The position numbers were made by a program, and so were the translations under genes. Shown here piece by piece: positions 27,197-33,921 of a stretch of 64,000 nt of DNA (position 1 is the stretch's first letter; every line of letters begins with the position of its first letter). The notes below the pieces were generated by a model, which saw only the letters and a list, made by a program, of their open reading frames with translations, did not search any database and was not told where the DNA came from. Origin of the DNA: Arthrobacter_J sp038199985 (GTDB taxonomy: Bacteria > Actinomycetota > Actinomycetes > Actinomycetales > Micrococcaceae); assembly GCA_038199985.1 (NCBI GenBank), contig JBBPYK010000056.1, forward strand, positions 62,001-126,000, in the 5' to 3' direction.

Positions 27197-28108
27197 GTGA
27201 TCATTTTTCTCGCGACGCTGGGCGTTATTGGAGTAGCAGCATCGGGGCCCATTATGGCGGCTACGGCTGCCCCGGCACTGGCAATAGCGTTCTGGCGCAA
27301 CGGTCTGGGTGCGTTGATCATGGGGGCCCCTACCGCGCTGCGGAATCGCCATGAATTTCGAGCGCTCACCCGCGAGGACTATATGTGGACGGGGGTGGCG
27401 GCCATCGCGTTAGCACTGCACTTTGCATGCTTCATTACGGCTTTGAAGTTGACCACCGTGGCTGCAGCGACAGCCCTTGTATGCTTGCAGTCGGCTTGGA
27501 TCGCTATCTTCAACCTCATGGGTGGGCAGCGAAGCTCCTCACGGACCGTTGCGGGGCTAACACTGGCCTTCCTCGGAGTAGTCGTTATCTCCGGTTTCGA
27601 CTTGGGCCTTTCCCGTCAAGAGGCCGTCATTGGAGACATTCTGGCTATCGCGGGCGGTGCACTGGCCGGTCTCTACACCATGGCCGGCGCACGTGCTCGC
27701 AGAAGCATGAGCACTGGAACCTACACCACCATGTGTTACGGCGTGTGTGCCATTATTCTCCTGGCCATGTGTTTCATCTTTCGGCAACCGCTGACCGGTT
27801 TCCCTCCCATCGTCTGGGCGGGAATTCTCGCTGTCACGCTCGTTGCCCAAATCATGGGTCATACCGTGTTCAATCACCTGCTCGCGGTTTTGAGTCCCCT
27901 AGTGGTATCCATGATCATTTTGTTGGAGATACCGGGCGCAGCCCTACTGGCAGCAGTATTTCTTGATGAGAAGCTGCCGGCGTGGACCGCCGTCGGCTTG
28001 GCTCTGATCCTTGCGGGACTGGCGATTGTTGTTCTAGGCCAACCCCGACGTCGGCCGCTTCCACCGCCGGATACCGTCGCTGCGCCACTGCCGGAACCAG
28101 AGACCTAG
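27197..28108 (+). CDS. EamA/DMT-superfamily transporter
   Basis: Predicted inner-membrane exporter of small metabolites; the substrate is unknown. Its 303 residues form about ten hydrophobic segments in two EamA repeats. Examples are ALAIAFWRNGLGALI in the first and SPLVVSMIILLEIPGAALLAAVFLDEK in the second, the latter typical of the family's end. A proline-rich cytoplasmic tail follows. GTG 27197 lacks a strong ribosome-binding site, so the mRNA may be nearly leaderless. Confidence 0.85.
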   Translation: MIIFLATLGVIGVAASGPIMAATAAPALAIAFWRNGLGALIMGAPTALRNRHEFRALTREDYMWTGVAAIALALHFACFITALKLTTVAAATALVCLQSAWIAIFNLMGGQRSSSRTVAGLTLAFLGVVVISGFDLGLSRQEAVIGDILAIAGGALAGLYTMAGARARRSMSTGTYTTMCYGVCAIILLAMCFIFRQPLTGFPPIVWAGILAVTLVAQIMGHTVFNHLLAVLSPLVVSMIILLEIPGAALLAAVFLDEKLPAWTAVGLALILAGLAIVVLGQPRRRPLPPPDTVAAPLPEPET

Positions 28109-28135
28109 GCGCCCTGCCCAGATAACGGCATGAAA

Positions 28136-28164
28136 AAGGCCCGCACAGCAGCTGTACGGGCCTT
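28136..28164. terminator. Bidirectional terminator between convergent genes
   Basis: AAGGCCCG ... CGGGCCTT hairpin (28136-28164) with an A-run before it and a short T stretch after it. It lies between two convergent genes. Confidence 0.75.
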
Positions 28165-28179
28165 CTCGCGCTATTTGTC

Positions 28180-28983
28180 TTAGTCGTTTTTGGCGTCCTT
28201 GACCGCGTCTTCAGCCTTACGGGCGGCGCTGCGGGTCCCAGCCTGCGTGGCCTCCGCTCCCTCCTTGGCTGCGTCCGTTGCTTTGTGTGCTGCATCGGTG
28301 GCAGCGGACTTGTCCGACTCACCGGCGGCAGTAGGAGAAGCCGAGGTGGGGGTAGCGTCCGTTGTTGCTGGCTCGGCTGTTACCGGTGTCGGAGTCTTCC
28401 ACGGGTCCTCAACAGGACGTGATGCCTTCCATACGGCTATACCGGCTGTAACAGCGGCGGCCAATATGCCGAATATGAGCCAGCCTTTGCCCTTACCGCG
28501 GGTATCGCGCTTCTTCAGATCTTTTGCGGCCCTCTTAGCAGCGTCAGCAGCCGCCTTGCGGGCATGCTTAACGGCCTTCTTGTTACCCGTCACTTTGGCG
28601 ACGGCCGCTTCGACACGCGGCGAAACAGTAGCCTTGTTGAGGGTGCGAGACAGGTGGTCCGCACTGTCACCCAGACTGCGTGACAGCGAAGGAATGTACT
28701 CGTCCACAACCTTGTTGCGGGCATGATCCACAGCAGGTGCTGTTTTCGCGAGCCCTTCCTGAAGCTTGGGCGTCACAGTGCTGACACCAGCAGATAGGCC
28801 ATCAGCGGCGCGCTTAATACCATCCTGAATTTTCGGGGATGCGGTTTCGATACCTTTCTCCAGACGGGGAACGGCCCAGTCCCTCGCATGCGCGACTTTG
28901 GGAGTTGCCCAGTCTCGAGCATTTTCGACACCGGTGGTAAGAGTGTTCTCAAAGTCACTGGCTACACGTGCAGATTTCTTCAT
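28180..28983 (-). CDS. Hypothetical single-pass membrane protein with helical repeats
   Basis: 267 residues, not recognised as a characterised family. Residues 1-120 are amphipathic helix repeats with recurring phrases such as SPKIQDGIK and TPKLQEGLA. A Lys/Ala-rich stretch (about 130-162) precedes a single membrane segment GWLIFGILAAAVTAGIAVWKA (about 168-188). A Thr/Pro/Ala-rich linker and a second Ala/Lys/Glu helix (about 225-267) follow. The pattern is similar to apolipoprotein- or phasin-like surface-binding helices. It may bind membranes or cell-wall material (inference). It diverges from the cyclophilin gene. Confidence 0.7.
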   Translation of the reverse strand: MKKSARVASDFENTLTTGVENARDWATPKVAHARDWAVPRLEKGIETASPKIQDGIKRAADGLSAGVSTVTPKLQEGLAKTAPAVDHARNKVVDEYIPSLSRSLGDSADHLSRTLNKATVSPRVEAAVAKVTGNKKAVKHARKAAADAAKRAAKDLKKRDTRGKGKGWLIFGILAAAVTAGIAVWKASRPVEDPWKTPTPVTAEPATTDATPTSASPTAAGESDKSAATDAAHKATDAAKEGAEATQAGTRSAARKAEDAVKDAKND

Positions 28984-29079
28984 AACTACCTCCCGAGGAA
29001 TACAGCGGTTCCCTCAAGACTACGTGTTCATGGCTGGTGGTGCTATTTGTTCAGGGGATGTCCGTGAAAGAATGTACAT

Positions 29080-29622
29080 ATGACTGCCATACCAACAGCA
29101 AAAGCGACCATTTCCACGAACCAGGGCGATATTGTGGTCAACCTCTTCGGGAACCACGCGCCAAAAACGGTCAAGAACTTCATTGGCCTGGCAACAGGAG
29201 AGCAGACCTGGACTCACCCGGGTACGGGTAAGGAATCCAACGAGCCGCTCTACAATGGGACGATCTTCCACCGGATCATCAAGGACTTCATGATTCAGGG
29301 TGGAGACCCACTCGGTCAGGGCACCGGTGGTCCGGGATACCAGTTTGATGATGAAATCAATCCGGATCTGAACTTCAACGAGCCTTACAAACTGGCCATG
29401 GCTAACGCAGGCCTTCAGGGTGGGCGCGGGACCAACGGGTCACAGTTCTTCATCACCAGCACCCCCACCACCTGGCTCCAGGGCAAGCACACCATTTTTG
29501 GTGAAGTAGCAGATGAAGCCTCGAGGGAGGTCGCGGACAAGTTGAATTCCGTAGCTACTTCGCGCGGTGACAAGCCACAGGAAGATGTTGTTATCAACAC
29601 CGTCACGGTGGAACAGCTCTAG
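29080..29622 (+). CDS. ppiA: Peptidyl-prolyl cis-trans isomerase (cyclophilin)
   Basis: Speeds prolyl isomerisation during folding; no signal peptide, so cytosolic. Its 180 residues carry the cyclophilin core: FHRIIKDFMIQGGDPLGQGTGGPGY with the catalytic Arg, then SQFFITSTPTTWLQGKHTIFG. ATG 29080 begins about 60 residues of beta-strand leading into the core. A terminator follows and then the rhomboid gene, the ppiA-rhomboid-crgA order known from mycobacteria. Confidence 0.95.
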   Translation: MTAIPTAKATISTNQGDIVVNLFGNHAPKTVKNFIGLATGEQTWTHPGTGKESNEPLYNGTIFHRIIKDFMIQGGDPLGQGTGGPGYQFDDEINPDLNFNEPYKLAMANAGLQGGRGTNGSQFFITSTPTTWLQGKHTIFGEVADEASREVADKLNSVATSRGDKPQEDVVINTVTVEQL

Positions 29623-29633
29623 CTTCACCCTCA

Positions 29634-29677
29634 GAAAACGGATCTCGGCTGTGAAGTCCTCGCCGGGATCCGTTTTC
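29634..29677 (+). terminator. Terminator-like hairpin after ppiA
   Basis: GAAAACGGATC (29634-29644) pairs with GATCCGTTTTC (29667-29677), with further CGGC/GCCG pairing inside. The right arm supplies the T run. Confidence 0.7.
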
Positions 29678-29694
29678 AACGTTAAGGACTCAAC

Positions 29695-30558
29695 ATGACC
29701 AGTGAATCCACCCCCCACGCTGACGAGCCCCCAGTCTGTCCGCGTCATACCGACAAAGTCAGCTATGCATGCTGCCAAAGATGCGGGAGACCAGCCTGCG
29801 GCGAATGCCAAGTCAGCGCCTCGGTGGGGTTCCAGTGTGTTGACTGTGTCCGTGAAGCGCATCGCGCGAGGCCACAACAGCGGAGCGTTTATGGCGGCGC
29901 AGTGACTACAGGCAAACCCGTAGTCACCATCACCATCATGGCGCTGTGCGGAGTTTTCTTTGCATTGCAGTTTCTGGTGCCGGGGTTCACTCGTGCGCTG
30001 GTCTTTGCACCGCTCTACGTCATGGACGTTCCGGGCTACATGTCATACCCATTCGAGCCTTGGAGAATGCTCTCCAGTGCGTTCCTGCACTCGCCGAGCT
30101 TTCTGCTCCACATTGCATTCAACTTGTACGCGCTATGGCTCTTTGGACAGGTTCTGGAACCACTCTTGGGAAGAGTGCGTTTTCTGGCGCTCTATCTGGT
30201 TTCCGCGGTCGGAGGTTCTGTAGCCGTTCTGCTGCTTTCCGCCCCGAACCAGTCTGTCCTCGGAGCCTCCGGAGCGGTCTTCGGTCTTTTTGGTGCGTTC
30301 TTCATCGTGCAGAGACAACGAGGTGGCGAAGTCCGTTCCATCGTGGTGCTGATTGCCATCAACGCAGTCATTGGATTCATCTATCCCAGCATTTCCTGGC
30401 AAGGGCACCTTGGCGGTCTGGTGGCCGGCGCCGCGTGTGCGATGGTTCTCGCCTACGCTCCGCGGGGAAAGAATCGTGCGTTTATTCAATTCGGCGGAAT
30501 GGGATTGGTCTTTGTGCTGCTCATGATCGTCACGTGGCTTGCTGCGGCGTTCGTCTAA
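29695..30558 (+). CDS. Rhomboid family intramembrane serine protease with N-terminal zinc-binding segment
   Basis: Cleaves membrane proteins within the bilayer; the substrates are unknown. Its 287 residues start with a Cys/His-rich stretch (about 15-52: CPRH, CCQRCG, CGEC, CVDC) resembling a B-box-type zinc finger. Six membrane segments follow. The catalytic serine is Ser192 in GASG and the catalytic histidine is His238 in WQGHLGG. The N-terminal finger is common in actinobacterial rhomboids and suggests a soluble partner or regulatory role (inference). Confidence 0.93.
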   Translation: MTSESTPHADEPPVCPRHTDKVSYACCQRCGRPACGECQVSASVGFQCVDCVREAHRARPQQRSVYGGAVTTGKPVVTITIMALCGVFFALQFLVPGFTRALVFAPLYVMDVPGYMSYPFEPWRMLSSAFLHSPSFLLHIAFNLYALWLFGQVLEPLLGRVRFLALYLVSAVGGSVAVLLLSAPNQSVLGASGAVFGLFGAFFIVQRQRGGEVRSIVVLIAINAVIGFIYPSISWQGHLGGLVAGAACAMVLAYAPRGKNRAFIQFGGMGLVFVLLMIVTWLAAAFV

Positions 30559-30560
30559 AG

Positions 30561-30713
30561 TTGTCCACAGAAGTTATCCACAGTGTGGGTAACTTACACC
30601 CATGTCATTAGACGGTGTAGGCACTGCGGTGCCAGTGCTGCCGGCTCTACGATGAGAAAAGTTCATAGAGTTACACACAACTGTGGATAACCGTCGTACA
30701 CAGCTGTGGACGA
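30561..30713. promoter_or_regulatory. DnaA-box cluster 1, downstream of the rhomboid gene
   Basis: Contains TTGTCCACA 30561-30569, TTATCCACA 30574-30582, TGTGGGTAA 30584-30592 (one mismatch), TGTGGATAA 30682-30690 and TGTGGACGA 30705-30713 (one mismatch). The density is comparable to the dnaA-dnaN gap, about 13.5 kb away. A sequence starting at 30574 is repeated near 31787. Confidence 0.7.
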
Positions 30714-31026
30714 CCCAGCTCGCAGGAGGCGTACTATCAACCGTGGACTTCATACATTCCGGCGGAGATGTATGTAATGAACAATGATGGAATTGCGGCG
30801 CTAGTCATTGCAGTTCTGCGGACCTCCATCCTGCTCCCCTTGCGCCGGTTCCGCGTTCCGCAATACTCGTGGGGACGCTTCTTCTGATGCTTCCCGTTGC
30901 TCGCTCTGGTGTTTGACGGCGCTCCCATGATCACCGCCCTGTTCACAGAGCCACGTCGGCCGTCTGCGTCACGGGTTTAACCGTTATGGACACGGCAACA
31001 AAGGCTGAGAGATTCAGCAATCTTAC
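30714..31026. other. Intergenic stretch without supported gene
   Basis: No protein-like reading frame was recognised. A 69-codon minus-strand frame (30737-30946) has no recognisable features. It may be part of the decayed area around the cation-efflux pseudogene. Confidence 0.5.
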
Positions 31027-31764
31027 TTAGTCGCCTGGTGAGGAGCTTCCTTGGAGTGATGGTTCTCCGCGCAGCGCGAGAGTGAGGACGGCCTCCTGAA
31101 TGGCAGTCAGTTTTTCCAGTTCTGCCGCTACTGCCCGCAGCTCTTCAGCCACCGTGGACTCACGGTTCTCACCCTCCATATTGACGGCCGCCACAAGGTA
31201 GATCCTGCCCGGACCGACCCACTCAAGGTGAATATAGGTCACCCTGGCAACGTTGGGCTGTTCGAGGATGAGAGAGATCAGGAGTTTCTGGCCGTCGGCG
31301 TTTAAGGGCTGTCCGATGAGAAAAAGCCGGTTCCGGCGCCAACAACTCCTGGATTCCGTGCATGATCGAAACGACGGCGCCCACAGTGAAAAGGCCCAAT
31401 GCAGCGAATATGGACCAGACGTAAGTTTCCCGGCCGTACCCCAGGGGACGATTGGCGTCCCGGTCTCGGCCCCCGCATTTCTCTGCGATGAGTAGGAACA
31501 TTTGATTTTCTGTGTCCGCCCAAGAGTGGGCAGATTCAGTGAGTATCGAAGCAGAGCCAGTGAAGAGGCCGCCACCGACTTAGCGACCGCAACGATCAAG
31601 TTGGCGCAGAACGCGACAACGACCGTCAAAGGACCCTCAGATTCCCCATCCGGTGTGAGTGCTTCCAACCGCTTAGTTGCTGAAGCCACGGTGATCCCGG
31701 TCGGTGGAAAGCTTATTTCGCAGACGGTATCTCCGACTGCAAACGCTGTGAAGGACCTATTCAC
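31027..31764 (-). pseudogene. Cation diffusion facilitator (CDF) transporter, disrupted
   Basis: The pieces of one CDF transporter lie in two minus-strand frames. The first segment GPLTVVVAFCANLIVAVAKSV is in the long 245-codon frame. Near 31565 the homology moves to another frame that reads FTGSASILTESAHSWADTE, including the metal-site HSxxD, and continues through a membrane segment to HGIQELLAPE. Near 31335 it returns to the first frame at LFLIGQPLNADGQKLLI and runs to the cytoplasmic C-terminal domain. The joint removes about 100 residues, including the second metal site. So there is one frameshift and one internal deletion that also shifts frame; it cannot make a working transporter. Confidence 0.8.
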
Positions 31765-31773
31765 TGTTCGCCG

Positions 31774-31891
31774 TTATCCACAGTCTTTATCCACAGTGTT
31801 AATAACTTACAACCATGTAACTTGCTGGTGCATGACCTTGCCCGCAGTGTGCGGACATTCTCGCCTAGAAGTTATCCACGCCTGTGGATAA
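31774..31891. promoter_or_regulatory. DnaA-box cluster 2, beside crgA
   Basis: TTATCCACA at 31774-31782 and 31787-31795, TTATCCACG at 31872-31880 (one mismatch) and TGTGGATAA at 31883-31891. From 31787 on, about 32 bp resemble 30574-30605 in cluster 1 with about five differences. The cluster lies at the 3' end of crgA. Confidence 0.7.
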
Positions 31892-31909
31892 AGTTGTTGA
31901 CAGCTACAG

Positions 31910-32170
31910 TCAGTGCCAGCGCGTAGTCATGAGGAAACCAACCATGGCGATTCCAAAGCCAACCATGATGTTCCAGGAACCCAGTTGAGGCACCGGAAAC
32001 TGCCCTGAGAACATGTAGTAAGAAATGATCCACAGCAGTCCAATGATCATCAGACCGAACATAACTGCCTTGTACCAGAGCGGACTGGGCAACGTCTGAT
32101 CGGTACCAGCGGACTCCTGCCGGGCTGCCTCCCGGGCAGCGGGCTTCTTGCGGGACTTAGACTCGGGCAC
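31910..32170 (-). CDS. crgA: Cell division protein CrgA
   Basis: Small actinobacterial division protein that contacts FtsZ, FtsQ and penicillin-binding proteins. GTG 32170, directly behind AGGAGGACCC, gives 86 residues: a basic N-terminus (SKSRKKPAAREAAR) and two membrane segments, VMFGLMIIGLLWIISYYMF and NIMVGFGIAMVGFLMTTRW, the family layout. A longer in-frame start at 32194 is less likely. Its position near pknA/pknB and pbpA/ftsW matches mycobacteria and Streptomyces. Confidence 0.94.
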   Translation of the reverse strand: MPESKSRKKPAAREAARQESAGTDQTLPSPLWYKAVMFGLMIIGLLWIISYYMFSGQFPVPQLGSWNIMVGFGIAMVGFLMTTRWH

Positions 32171-32361
32171 GGGTCCTCCTAGGGGCGCCAACAACTAGCG
32201 CCGATACGTAAACATAACGTTCGATAATGGTCCGACGACAGCCGCAGTATCCTTGAAGCAAGATGACGGCCGTCAATGCGGTTTCACCAACCAATTCTAA
32301 CGAAGATTGCCTGCAAGCGGACCGTTCAGCAGCGCGGCTTTGAAAATGATCAGGAGAACGA

Positions 32362-33111
32362 GTGACTCGAGTACGTCGACGCGGCGTCCTCCAGACCATT
32401 ATTCAGGTCGCCGGAGAGCTGCTCATTACCTTTGGCGTGGTTCTCCTGCTCTTTGTGGGCTGGGAACTCTGGTGGACCAATATCGAATCCAACCAGAAGC
32501 AGGACGCGGCCATTGAGAACCTGCTGGAAGATTTCAACGCCCCCGTCGTTCCACAATCTAAACCGCAGGAGCCCAGAGACTACGGTGATCCCCCAGTACT
32601 CGAGGGTGTGCAGGAGGGTGAGACGTTCGCCGTCGTTTATATCCCCCGCTTCGGGGCAGAATATACGAGGCCAGTGACGGCCGGCGTCGGCGTGGCGGTC
32701 CTCGACAACCTGGGCCTCGGCCATTATCCGGACACCGTACTACCCGGCGGTGTGGGCAACTTTGCGCTAGCAGGGCACAGGCAAACCCACGGCATGGTGC
32801 TGGACGCTATTCACACTCTCGTACCCGGAGATCGCATTTACGTTCAGACCCGCGACGGCTACTACACCTACATCTACCGGAATAATCAAATTGTTCTACC
32901 CAACCGCACCGACGTTATTGCGCCAGTACCAACCCAACCCGGGAGCACTCCCACGGAACGAATTATGACGCTGACAAGCTGCAATCCTCGCTTTGGAGCA
33001 GAGGAGCGGATCATTGCTTACTCGGTTATGGACTCTTGGCAGCCTCTCTCCGCGGGCCCTCCTGCCGAAATCGCCGAACTCGTAGCCAGCAATGCAGAAA
33101 AGGGAGCCTAA
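32362..33111 (+). CDS. Class E sortase
   Basis: Membrane-anchored transpeptidase that attaches surface proteins to peptidoglycan. Its 249 residues have one N-terminal membrane segment (about 13-34) and a linker. The sortase domain has His139 in AGHRQTHG, Cys207 in TLTSCNPRF and the candidate catalytic Arg216. No LPxTG- or LAxTG-type substrate gene was seen nearby, so it probably serves proteins encoded elsewhere. It starts at GTG 32362, and the next small gene starts immediately after its stop. Confidence 0.93.
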   Translation: MTRVRRRGVLQTIIQVAGELLITFGVVLLLFVGWELWWTNIESNQKQDAAIENLLEDFNAPVVPQSKPQEPRDYGDPPVLEGVQEGETFAVVYIPRFGAEYTRPVTAGVGVAVLDNLGLGHYPDTVLPGGVGNFALAGHRQTHGMVLDAIHTLVPGDRIYVQTRDGYYTYIYRNNQIVLPNRTDVIAPVPTQPGSTPTERIMTLTSCNPRFGAEERIIAYSVMDSWQPLSAGPPAEIAELVASNAEKGA

Positions 33112-33273
33112 ATGTACGGTTGGATCTTCTCGCACTTGCCCGGTCCCCTCTGGGCGCGGATCGGCATCGCGATATTGTTGGTTGCAACAGTTATCCTGCT
33201 CTTGCTGACCATCGTCTTTCCCTGGTTGTCGCAGTTCAATCCACTCACAGATTCCACGATTGGTACGTCCTAG
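33112..33273 (+). CDS. Small conserved membrane protein (53 aa)
   Basis: ATG 33112 follows the sortase stop with no gap, behind AAAAGGGAGCC in the sortase coding end. The 53 residues have one membrane segment (IGIAILLVATVILLLLTIVFPWL), with GPLWAR before it and NPLTDSTIG after it. Similar short proteins lie between the sortase and the pabA/trpG-type gene in many actinobacteria. The function is unknown; the tight coupling suggests it works with the sortase or in the same envelope process (inference). Confidence 0.75.
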   Translation: MYGWIFSHLPGPLWARIGIAILLVATVILLLLTIVFPWLSQFNPLTDSTIGTS

Positions 33274-33276
33274 ACC

Positions 33277-33921
33277 ATGAACAAGACCTTCCGCATTCTC
33301 GTCGTCGACAATTACGACAGCTTTGTCTACACGCTGGTGGGTTACCTTCAGGAATTGGGCGCCGAGACCACGGTGGTGAGGAACGACGACGTCAGCCTTC
33401 CGGAGGCCATCGAGCTCGCCGAGGCCCGCGACGGCGTGCTCATCTCTCCCGGCCCCGGCGCACCCGGGGAAGCAGGTGTCTGCATAGACCTCATCCGCTG
33501 GTGTGGTGCGAGCATGAAGCCCATGTTGGGAGTGTGTCTGGGACACCAAGCCCTCGCCGAGGCATACGGCGGGACCGTCACACACGCACCGGAGCTCATG
33601 CACGGAAAGACCTCGGACATTGAGCACTCAGGCGGTAGCGTATTCGCCGGGCTTCCGTCCCCGCTGACCGTCACTCGCTATCATTCATTGGCCGCGGTGT
33701 CAGAGACTATTCCAGCGATCCTTGAAGTGACGTCCACAACCGCCAGCGGCGTCGTTATGGGTTTGGCGCATCGTTCAGCACCGCTGATCGGCGTTCAGTT
33801 TCACCCAGAATCAGTGCTCACCGAGGGCGGGTATCAAATGCTGGGGAACTGGCTGGAATCCATGGGCATGATCGGCGTGGCGGAGCGCGCAGCCGGACTC
33901 AGCCCGCTGATCAGTCGCTAA
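33277..33921 (+). CDS. pabA: Glutamine amidotransferase, aminodeoxychorismate/anthranilate synthase component II
   Basis: Supplies ammonia from glutamine to chorismate-using synthases (folate or tryptophan synthesis). It is a 214-residue class I glutamine amidotransferase with Cys87 in GVCLGHQ and the His176/Glu178 pair in FHPES. There is no trpE or pabB nearby, so the folate role is inferred from the common near-origin position beside pknB in actinobacteria. It ends 4 nt into the convergent pknB gene. Confidence 0.88.
   Translation: MNKTFRILVVDNYDSFVYTLVGYLQELGAETTVVRNDDVSLPEAIELAEARDGVLISPGPGAPGEAGVCIDLIRWCGASMKPMLGVCLGHQALAEAYGGTVTHAPELMHGKTSDIEHSGGSVFAGLPSPLTVTRYHSLAAVSETIPAILEVTSTTASGVVMGLAHRSAPLIGVQFHPESVLTEGGYQMLGNWLESMGMIGVAERAAGLSPLISR

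Noticed and set aside
30737..30946. 69-codon minus-strand frame
   Set aside because: Composition and start context do not look coding, and no family is recognised.
32896..33627. 243-codon minus-strand reading frame
   Set aside because: It lies across the sortase, the small membrane protein and pabA, all supported by motifs, and gives no recognisable protein.
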